Below are positions 17,805 through 24,430 of a stretch of DNA of 64,000 nucleotides, one piece after another (within the stretch, counting starts at the first letter, position 1; each line of letters opens with the position of its first letter). The stretch comes from Streptomyces chryseus (lineage in GTDB: Bacteria; Actinomycetota; Actinomycetes; Streptomycetales; Streptomycetaceae), in the NCBI RefSeq assembly GCF_014650755.1, contig NZ_BMVO01000022.1, forward strand, positions 55,106 through 119,105, written 5' to 3'. A program made the position numbers and the translations under genes. The notes under the pieces are model-generated. The model did no database searches and was not told where the DNA came from. It was given only the letters and a program-made list of their open reading frames with translations.

Positions 17805-18620
17805 TCATCCGGCGTTCTTGCGGTAGGCGCGCATGGCCAGCGGGAAGAAGACCACGATCACGCCGGCCATCCAGGCGAAGGTGCCGAACAGGGAGTCGGC
17901 GACCGGGCCGCCGTTGAGCAGGCCGCGGACCGCGTCGGCCACCAGGGAGACCGGGTTGACGTCGGACCAGGCCTGGAGCCAGCCGGCCATGTCGTCCCGG
18001 GGGACGAAGACGTTGCTGGCGAAGGTGAGCGGCAGGATCAGGATGGTCATCAGGCCCTGCACAGAGGCGGGGTTCTTGATCAGCATGCCGAGGTAGACCG
18101 AGATCCAGGAGAAGCTGAGGGCGAAGCCGACGAGCAGGGCGAGCGCGGCGAGCGAGGCGGCCGGGCCGGTCTGGACGCGGTAGCCCATGGCCAGGGCGAG
18201 GACGACCAGGGTGCCCAGGCAGACGACGTAACGGATGATGTCGGCGAGTACGGCGCCGATCAGTGGGCTGGAGCGGGCGATCGGCATGCTGCGGAACCGG
18301 TCGAAGATTCCGGTACTGGCGTCGGCGCACAGCGAGGCGCCGATGCCGACGCTGGCCTGGAAGACGGCCATGACCATGACGCCCGGGGTGACGAGCTGCA
18401 GGTAGCGGTCGGTGTCGCCGCCGGACATGGCCTCCCCGAAGAGGTAGACGAACATCAGCAGGCTGATGATCGGGGTGAGGATCACGTCGACCAGCTGGAT
18501 CGGCGACTTCATGAACTTGGTGACGCCGCGGCCGGCGAGGGCGAGGCTGTGCTGTGCGGTCTGCGCGAGGCCGATACGGCCGGGGAGCTCGGCGTGGGCG
18601 CTGAGGGGCTGGGTGCTCAT
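17805..18620 (-). CDS. ABC-2 type transporter permease (DrrB-like)
   Basis: Integral membrane permease, 271 aa, with about six hydrophobic segments (LTPIISLLMFVYLFGEAM, VMVMAVFQASVGIGASLCAD, VCLGTLVVLALAMGY, LAALALLVGFALSF, WMAGVIVVFFPLAMRAY among them). The order and the NAGxFVPR-like loop SNVFVPRDDMAGWL match daunorubicin-resistance DrrB permeases, which export hydrophobic drugs with a DrrA ATPase. The ATPase gene lies 49 bases upstream on the same strand. ATG at 18620, with a GAGAGGAC ribosome site. The substrate is unknown; the neighbouring SARP regulator may control it. Confidence 0.93.
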   Translation of the reverse strand: MSTQPLSAHAELPGRIGLAQTAQHSLALAGRGVTKFMKSPIQLVDVILTPIISLLMFVYLFGEAMSGGDTDRYLQLVTPGVMVMAVFQASVGIGASLCADASTGIFDRFRSMPIARSSPLIGAVLADIIRYVVCLGTLVVLALAMGYRVQTGPAASLAALALLVGFALSFSWISVYLGMLIKNPASVQGLMTILILPLTFASNVFVPRDDMAGWLQAWSDVNPVSLVADAVRGLLNGGPVADSLFGTFAWMAGVIVVFFPLAMRAYRKNAG

Positions 18621-18669
18621 GTCGGGGTCCTCTCGGGGGGATTCTTCGCGTAAGGGGGGAGCGGCGGGC

Positions 18670-19629
18670 TCAGACGGCGACGGGCTGGTCGTCGGCGACG
18701 GTGGGCGCGTGTCCGGTCAGGGCGAGGAAGACCTCGTCCAAGCTGGGCAGGCGCAGGCCGAGTTCGTCGGCGGTGATGCCGGCGCCGTCCAGGCGGCGGG
18801 CGACTGCGGCGACGATCAGCGGTTCGTCGGCCGGCACGGTGAGTACGCCGGAGTCCTGCGCGGGGGCGTGACCGGTCAGCTCGGCGAGCATCCCGGCGAC
18901 CAGCGGCACATCGGCGGCCACGGTGGGCCGGACCTGGAGGATCTGGCCGCCGACGCGGCGCTTGAGTTCACCGGGCCGGCCTTCGGCGACCTTGCGGCCC
19001 TTGTCGAAGACGGTGATGGAGTCGGCGAGCTGGTCGGCCTCCTCCAGGTACTGGGTGGTGAGCAGCACCGTGGAGCCGTCGGCGACCAACCCCCGTACGA
19101 CGTCCCAGACTTCCTGCCGGGCGTGCGGGTCCAGGCCGGTGGTGGGCTCGTCCAGGAAGAGGATCTGCGGCCGGCCGACCAAGGAGGCGGCCAGGTCCAG
19201 GCGCCGCCGCATGCCGCCGGAGAAGGTGGCGATCGGCTTGCGGGCCGCCTCGGCGAGGGAGAAGCTCTCCAGGAGCGCGGCCGCCCGCGCCTTCGCGTCG
19301 CGCCGGGACAGGCCGAGCAGCCGCCCGATGAGCACCAGGTTCTCGGCGCCGGACAGGGTCTCGTCCACGGAGGCGTACTGCCCCGTCAGCCCGATCAGCT
19401 GCCGGACCTTGACCGGCTCCTTGACGATGTCGTGGCCGCCGATGGTGGCGTGCCCGGCGTCGGGGCGCATCAGCGTGGCCAGAATGCGCACGGTGGTGGT
19501 CTTGCCGGCGCCGTTGGGCCCCAGGACGCCGACGACCTTGCCGGCCGGGACCTCCAGGTCGACGCCGTCCAGTGCGGTGAAGTCGCCGTACTTCTTGACC
19601 AGTCCCTCGGCCCGGATCGCGTACGCCAT
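18670..19629 (-). CDS. ABC transporter ATP-binding protein (DrrA-like)
   Basis: Cytoplasmic ATPase of 319 aa. It carries Walker A GPNGAGKTTT, the signature FSGGMRRRLDLA, Walker B ILFLDEPTTGLDP and an H-loop-like region (STVLLTTQYLEEADQLAD). The C-terminal extension of about 90 aa is typical of the DrrA drug-export subfamily. The ATG at 19629 is chosen because GAGGAG lies 9 bases upstream; an ATG at 19638 would sit on the ribosome site. First gene of the DrrAB operon, which fits ATPase-before-permease order in many Streptomyces. Confidence 0.95.
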   Translation of the reverse strand: MAYAIRAEGLVKKYGDFTALDGVDLEVPAGKVVGVLGPNGAGKTTTVRILATLMRPDAGHATIGGHDIVKEPVKVRQLIGLTGQYASVDETLSGAENLVLIGRLLGLSRRDAKARAAALLESFSLAEAARKPIATFSGGMRRRLDLAASLVGRPQILFLDEPTTGLDPHARQEVWDVVRGLVADGSTVLLTTQYLEEADQLADSITVFDKGRKVAEGRPGELKRRVGGQILQVRPTVAADVPLVAGMLAELTGHAPAQDSGVLTVPADEPLIVAAVARRLDGAGITADELGLRLPSLDEVFLALTGHAPTVADDQPVAV

Positions 19630-19794
19630 GTTCAACATCTCCTCGTCAGGTCCTCGTCGTTCTCGATGACCACGACCATGCCGAGCCCTCCTGACAGCCG
19701 GCGGACAGCGGGCTGACAGCGCTCGCCGCCACCTGTCAGGCGGTGTCAGCACACCCCGGGAACGGACGGTGCGACTGCTGGCCGGAGACACGTG

Positions 19795-19826
19795 AAGGGC
19801 CTGACCTCCATGAGGATCAGGCCCTT
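19795..19826. terminator. Hairpin terminator
   Basis: AAGGGCCTGA and its exact complement (10 bp, 12-base loop) lie between the broken monooxygenase-like gene and the ABC operon; on the minus strand it would end transcription from the former. Confidence 0.65.
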
Positions 19827-19882
19827 GACCTGGTACGACAACGTCGGGCGGCGGGCTTCGCACCAGGTGGGCGCGAACGCCG

Positions 19883-20167
19883 CTACGCGGAAGCCACGAC
19901 CTCCCCGGCCATGACGTGGGGAGGGTGGGGCAGCAGGGACGCGAGGTTGTCGCGCACGAAGTCCGCCGCCTTCGCGACCGACTCCTCGGCGCCGGCCCGG
20001 CCCTGGAAGACGCTCGTCGACACCATGACTCCATCCCAGGCACCGAGCCAGTAGTAGGCCACGAAGCCGGGGACCTGGCGCATGAGCGGCACGAACCTCT
20101 CGTTCACCAGGCGTCCCGTCTAGGCGGGATCGGTCACCCCTTCGTACCGCCGGACTGCTGCGTACAT
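19883..20167 (-). pseudogene. Small monooxygenase-like protein with internal stop
   Basis: A 94-codon frame starting at ATG 20167 with a strong GAGGAG ribosome site reads MYAAVRRYEGVTDPA, hits TAG at 20122-20120 (codon 16), then continues TGRLVNERFVPLMRQ, PGFVAYYWLGAWDG, VSTSVFQGRAGAEES. The text resembles small dimeric antibiotic-biosynthesis-monooxygenase-like (ABM/Dabb) proteins of about 95 aa. The stop therefore looks like a nonsense mutation in an otherwise clean gene. A GTG at 20107 (NERF) could restart translation but lacks a ribosome site. It is followed by a terminator. Confidence 0.75.
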
Positions 20168-20364
20168 GGCTGATCTCCTCGCGGGTGCCGGGCTCGTCCT
20201 GTGCTCCTACCTCGGCGACACCCACCTCGCTCGCGAGACGTCCACCCATTACCGGAAGGGCCGCCCACGGTGATCCGAATGGCGGCCTTCGGCCCGCCGG
20301 AAAGGTGGTGCGGCTTCGAACTCCGTCCGGCGCGGAAGTCGCACCGAAGGACACGCAGCAACGC

Positions 20365-20399
20365 CAGAGGGCCCTTACCTACCCGGTAAGGGCCCTCTG
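20365..20399 (-). terminator. Terminator downstream of the tRNA-Pro remnant
   Basis: CAGAGGGCCCTTACC and a complementary CGGTAAGGGCCCTCTG arm form a stem of about 15 bp immediately downstream (minus strand) of the tRNA 3' half; it probably was the tRNA gene's own terminator. Confidence 0.75.
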
Positions 20400-20415
20400 A
20401 CCTGCTACTCAGCTG

Positions 20416-20457
20416 TCGGGGTGGCGGGATTTGAACCCACGACCTCTTCGTCCCGAA
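20416..20457 (-). other. tRNA-Pro(CGG) 3' half; attachment-site scar
   Basis: Read on the minus strand, these 42 bases form an anticodon loop TTCGGGA (anticodon CGG), the 3' anticodon strand CGAAG, the variable loop, a full T-arm (GTGGGTTCAAATCCCGC), the acceptor 3' strand CACCCCG and discriminator A. Identity to tRNA-Pro stops exactly 5' of the anticodon loop: the base-pairing partner strand is absent (TGAGG on plus instead of CGAAG). A 3' half ending at the loop is what tyrosine integrases leave at one end of a tRNA-inserted element. The chromosome lies to the left and the element to the right; the intact tRNA is expected at the far end, outside the window. Confidence 0.85.
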
Positions 20458-20505
20458 TGAGGTTCGGTTGGTGAGCCTGCCAGCCCTCGACGGAGTTTGT
20501 GCTGG
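20458..20505. other. Left end of the integrated element
   Basis: Sequence adjoining the tRNA scar. No gene is supported. Repeats of CGGCTCCCA lie a little further right at 20,563-20,571 and 20,574-20,582, and the 11-mer GGCTCCCAAAC here recurs at 63,640. Confidence 0.4.
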
Positions 20506-20733
20506 TCAGTAGCGTGGTCCCGATAGGTGCCGGATGGTGTGGAAGGGGGTTCGGAAGTAGGTCGGCTCCCAAACGGCTCCCAGGGTGAGTCCCGTCGACT
20601 GCCTCAGTGCCAGCCAGACCCGGTCCGCGCCAGCCTGTCCGCTCACGCACGCTGGAGGTTTGGCAGCCTGTTGCAGCAGCCTGAGCCTCTGGGCTTCCGA
20701 GACGAAGGGCGCAGCCCGTACGATCGCCACCAT
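20506..20733 (-). CDS. Small hypothetical protein next to the attachment site
   Basis: An open frame of 75 aa (MVAIVRAAPFVSEAQRLRLL at the start) with GGGGGAA as a possible ribosome site 5 bases before ATG 20733. Composition is plausible for a gene and there is no overlap with others, but I recognise no family. It may be a truncated remnant at the element border. Confidence 0.3.
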   Translation of the reverse strand: MVAIVRAAPFVSEAQRLRLLQQAAKPPACVSGQAGADRVWLALRQSTGLTLGAVWEPTYFRTPFHTIRHLSGPRY

Positions 20734-20782
20734 CGTTTCCCCCGTTGTCCCATGCGACCCCTCGTCAGGGTTCACCGAACCT

Positions 20783-22171
20783 CTACGGCGAAAGCTCAGC
20801 AGCGGAGTCGCCTGGCGGTCTCACATCAGTCCCGACAGACCCGATCGCCGCAGGGCAGACATGTTGGGTGCAAGCGTGCTCGATGCGCGCCGTCGAGTCG
20901 TCCGTGCGGAGGAAGAGGACGAATTCGCAGCCGCCTACCATTCCGTGCTCCTGAACCAACACCCGCAGGCTGGAGATCTGGGCCGCGCTCGTCGCCCGCT
21001 TGAGGACGATCGGTGTGGGCTGACCGGCGATGGAGAAGGTCCTGACCATAGGGGCCTGTCGCATTCCGAGCTGCCATGTGAGCCAGCTGCTGACGACTAC
21101 GCCGCTACCCCGAAGGACGTCCTTGTCCACCGTCAGCCGGACGCCGAACACGTTTCCCGCAGGATCGACGGCCATCCTCGCCGGCCGTGTCGGCTCGCTT
21201 TCCTCGATCGGGGTAGCACCTCGCGCGACCAGCTCAATCCGACCGTCTTCCGTGATGCCCACTCTGTCGTCCAACAGGCACTGGTGCAGGCGCCACAGGG
21301 TCACCGGGTAGCGCTCTCCGACCTTCACGAAGAGAGCGTCCTTGGGCAGCGGCCCCAGTTCGGTCAGCACTGCGACGAAAGCCTCCACGGCGTTCGGGTA
21401 GGGAGTGACGTTCAGGTGAGGCCATTCGGCCAGCGCCCACTTCCCCTCCAGACGGAGCTGCACGAACCTATCGTCCCGCCTGAGCGCCTCAGCGACAGCG
21501 GGCTTCCGCTTGATCCCAGTCGGTGCCAGCAACTCCTCCGCGCGGCAGGGTTCGCCACTCGCCAGGAGGAACAGGTACGCCGCGTCCCTGCCGCGGGCGC
21601 GACGGCGTAGCCAGGTTCCTCCGAAGCCAGGCACTAGAGGGCTGTCCGGATGGCCGAGCAGATCCAGCAAGGGGACCTCGTCCGGCACTCCGGCAGCTGC
21701 GAAGGTCACCGTTACGTCCTCCCCACGCAACGGCGCCTCCTCCATTCCTCGCCGAAGCAGCACTTCCAGGGCGCCGGGGCTGCGGGTCCACCAGCCGCGC
21801 AGACGACCGGCCCACGTCAGCGGGTGCTCAGCCCCTACAGCTTCGACGAGAAGCCCCACGCCCACCTGGTCGCGTACGCCCAACGCCGCCGCCACCTCGG
21901 ACTGGGGCACGGCCGAGCACTCGGTGAGGGTGGTCAGCCGATCACGCCAGTCATCCACAAAGGCGTCGGCGACAGAGCAGAGATGTTTCTGCGCCTTCAC
22001 GAGCATCTGGCGGACCCTTTCGCGACTCACCTCATGCTCCTCCCCGATGCTTCGGAGCGTCTTCCCGTCGGCACGGTCCTCGATCATGCGACGTGACCGG
22101 GCGGGAAGCGCACCGAAAGCAGCTTGAAGCCAGTCGTCATCCCTCGTCATGGCGGAGCCCCGTTCAGCCAT
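20783..22171 (-). CDS. Sigma-region-4-like HTH protein, last gene of the GHKL/helicase operon
   Basis: Protein of 462 aa. Residues about 22-58 (LPARSRRMIEDRADGK, RSIGEEHEVSRERVRQML) form a helix-turn-helix like sigma-70 region 4. The remaining 400 residues are not recognised; the middle has a winged-helix-like stretch (FVKVGERYPVTLWRLHQCLL) and the C-terminus is mixed alpha/beta without membrane segments. ATG at 22171 overlaps the stop of the upstream gene; ATG 22150 is an alternative. No sigma region 2 is present, so it is not a sigma factor but more likely a DNA-binding regulator or specificity component of the defence operon. Confidence 0.8.
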   Translation of the reverse strand: MAERGSAMTRDDDWLQAAFGALPARSRRMIEDRADGKTLRSIGEEHEVSRERVRQMLVKAQKHLCSVADAFVDDWRDRLTTLTECSAVPQSEVAAALGVRDQVGVGLLVEAVGAEHPLTWAGRLRGWWTRSPGALEVLLRRGMEEAPLRGEDVTVTFAAAGVPDEVPLLDLLGHPDSPLVPGFGGTWLRRRARGRDAAYLFLLASGEPCRAEELLAPTGIKRKPAVAEALRRDDRFVQLRLEGKWALAEWPHLNVTPYPNAVEAFVAVLTELGPLPKDALFVKVGERYPVTLWRLHQCLLDDRVGITEDGRIELVARGATPIEESEPTRPARMAVDPAGNVFGVRLTVDKDVLRGSGVVVSSWLTWQLGMRQAPMVRTFSIAGQPTPIVLKRATSAAQISSLRVLVQEHGMVGGCEFVLFLRTDDSTARIEHACTQHVCPAAIGSVGTDVRPPGDSAAELSP

Positions 22172-22763
22172 CGGTGACGTGCGCGCTGATCAGACCAAGC
22201 CGCTTCGCGATCCGCTCGTTGATCGCCTTCTGCTCCGGGGTGATCTTTCGAACGAACGAGTCCACCGTGCATATGACCCACGGCAGGGCATCGCCGCCGG
22301 CCTGCGACGCGATGGCCGCCCACGCGAGATGCTTGAAGTCGCGCATGGGCGCCCAGGCGAAGCGCCGCTCCATCTCCTCGTCGTCCTCGTGGCGAATCGT
22401 CACGCAGAGCGGCTTGATGTCGAGCGTCTCAAGGTCGACGTTCCAGCCGCGACCGAGGGCCTTGTCGACGAGTGTGCTGACTGGAGTGGCCGGCTTGACC
22501 ACGAGCGGAGCCCACTTGCCCACCCCGTAAGTCGCCCGGATGTACTCCTTCATGGGCCTGTCCTTGAGCCACGGCCGGACGTTCTCCGGCTTCCCGATGA
22601 ACGGGAGGAGCCGTCCTCCCACCTCGGGATCGGAGGTCCACGCCTGATAGTGACGGGTGCGCTCGGTGTCCGTGAGATAGGTCCAGTTGAGGTCAGCGGC
22701 CCGCCTGTAGAGGAGACGCACGACTTCTTCTTCCAGGTCCGAGGGGATCGCGTACTTGGTCAT
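22164..22763 (-). CDS. Hypothetical 199-aa protein of the GHKL/helicase operon
   Basis: Soluble protein of 199 aa that I do not recognise. It starts MTKYAIPSDLEEEVVRLLYR, contains several Trp and Lys/Arg residues (PMKEYIRATYGVGKWAPLVV) and ends LGLISAHVTDG. No catalytic motif or membrane helix is evident. Its ATG overlaps the helicase stop (ATGA at 22763-22760), and its own stop overlaps the next start, so it is an obligate part of the four-gene unit. A role as a small adaptor is inference from position only. Confidence 0.8.
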   Translation of the reverse strand: MTKYAIPSDLEEEVVRLLYRRAADLNWTYLTDTERTRHYQAWTSDPEVGGRLLPFIGKPENVRPWLKDRPMKEYIRATYGVGKWAPLVVKPATPVSTLVDKALGRGWNVDLETLDIKPLCVTIRHEDDEEMERRFAWAPMRDFKHLAWAAIASQAGGDALPWVICTVDSFVRKITPEQKAINERIAKRLGLISAHVTDG

Positions 22764-24430
22764 TCGATTCCAGTCGTCAGAGGGAACTGAAGGCGGACCT
22801 CGTCCGCCTTGGTCTCAAGGTCCGCCGCGTCCTGGATCCAGTGGTCCATCAGCGATCCGACCGTCTCGTCGCTGAATTGGATACGGGAGGCGTGCGGCAT
22901 TCGTACGCGCAGGTGCTCGCTCTCCTGGGCCTCCAGCGATCGCCGGAGGTCCAAGGTCGCCGCCACCCTGCGGATGTCGGTCACGAAGTCGAGGACCCTC
23001 AGGGCCTCCTTGCCGGGGCTGAGTCGGAGTCCGCGGCCGAGTTGCTGGACGAAGATCCGCCGGCTGTGTGTGACCCGCAGGAAGGCGATGAGGTTCACGT
23101 CCGGGACGTCGACGCCCTCGTTGAAGACATCGACACACGTGATCACCGGCACCCGGCCAAGCCGGAACTCGTTCAGCAGGATCTGGCGTCGCTGCCGCGG
23201 GAGTGCGCTGTGCAGGAAGGACGCGTTGGCCCATGCCGCGTCGGACGAGGCGAACAACCGGGCCATGTGCTCGGCGTGCTCGATGGTCTGACAGAAGACG
23301 ATGGCCCTCGGTTCCGTCGTGGTCCGCCACGCCTCACGGAAGTGCTCGATGATCTCCTCGTCGCGCTGCGGCAGGAACAGGGACTTGTTGAGGTCCTTGA
23401 TCGACTGACCGTGCACGCTGGCGTCCCGGACGGCGTTCCAGTCGACGTTGTCGACGTACAACCGGTAGTCGACGGCGGAGAGGAAGCCAGCGGCCATGCC
23501 CTCCGCGATGCCCATCTTGAAGCTCGGGTATCCGAAGCGGGAGGTGATGTCGAACTTGTCACCGCGCCAGGGTGTCGCCGTCACACCGAACTGCTCAGCA
23601 TCCCCACACAGATCGAGCAATTCCGCAAACCTGCCGGTCTCGGCCACGTGATGCGTCTCGTCGATCATGATGAGGTCGGGTCGATATCCCACGCGTACGG
23701 CGCTGAGAACGGATTCAACCGTTCCGACCACGACTCCGTCGAGGCCGCCGGGGCGGCTTTCTCCCGTGAGCAACCGCGTGGGAACGTACTTGGGGATGTG
23801 CCGCCACATCGCCTTCTCGAGCTGGGCGACGAGGTCCTTCATGTGTGCGACGACGAGAATCCTGGCGTTCGGATTGGTCTTGAGGTGACGGCTGATGATC
23901 TCCCCGCCCACCACGGTCTTGCCGAGACCCGTCGCGAGGACGAGCAGCGCGGTGCCGTTGGCATCGAGGTCCCGGACCACCGCGTCCGTCGCCTCGGCCT
24001 GGTACGGGCGCAGGGCGTACTTCGCGGGAACGGTCTCGGGCATCCGGTCCCCGATCGACCGCAGGGTCGCGCCGTGCCAGACGGTGATCGGCACGCCGAC
24101 TCCGTTGAGCGCCACGCGACGGGCCTCCGCCACCGCGTTGATGTCGGTGTTGGTGACCAGGATGGCCTTGTCCGCGCGGTAGCGCGTACGCGCGCGCTCA
24201 AGGTCGTCGACACCGCTCCGGTCGACTTTCCCTCCGGCCTTCCACTTGCACTGGAAGACCCACTGCTCCCGACCGCGTACCGCCAGGAGATCCGCACCCT
24301 GGTCGTCGGCGCCGTCGATAACACGCACGTCGTTGAAGCCGAGGTACCAGAGAGCACGCTCGACGGCATGCGTGAGACCCACTGGCCCTCCCCTCAGCAA
24401 CTCGTCCGCCGAGAGGAAGACGGCACTCAC
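22760..24430 (-). CDS. Superfamily II helicase with N-terminal Mrr-like nuclease domain
   Basis: Protein of 556 aa. The N-terminal 115 residues resemble an Mrr/restriction-endonuclease-like domain: GADLLAVRG and VFQCKWKAGGK match the D...(E/Q)xK nuclease core. A helicase follows: motif I LATGLGKTVVGG, motif II DETHH (DExH), motif III VTATPW, motif VI-like QQLGRGLRLS. So it may both move along DNA and cut it. GTG at 24430 overlaps the GHKL gene's stop (GTGA) and has GGAGGAG upstream. Families of this build occur in R-M and phage-defence operons. Substrate specificity cannot be read. Confidence 0.92.
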   Translation of the reverse strand: MSAVFLSADELLRGGPVGLTHAVERALWYLGFNDVRVIDGADDQGADLLAVRGREQWVFQCKWKAGGKVDRSGVDDLERARTRYRADKAILVTNTDINAVAEARRVALNGVGVPITVWHGATLRSIGDRMPETVPAKYALRPYQAEATDAVVRDLDANGTALLVLATGLGKTVVGGEIISRHLKTNPNARILVVAHMKDLVAQLEKAMWRHIPKYVPTRLLTGESRPGGLDGVVVGTVESVLSAVRVGYRPDLIMIDETHHVAETGRFAELLDLCGDAEQFGVTATPWRGDKFDITSRFGYPSFKMGIAEGMAAGFLSAVDYRLYVDNVDWNAVRDASVHGQSIKDLNKSLFLPQRDEEIIEHFREAWRTTTEPRAIVFCQTIEHAEHMARLFASSDAAWANASFLHSALPRQRRQILLNEFRLGRVPVITCVDVFNEGVDVPDVNLIAFLRVTHSRRIFVQQLGRGLRLSPGKEALRVLDFVTDIRRVAATLDLRRSLEAQESEHLRVRMPHASRIQFSDETVGSLMDHWIQDAADLETKADEVRLQFPLTTGIE

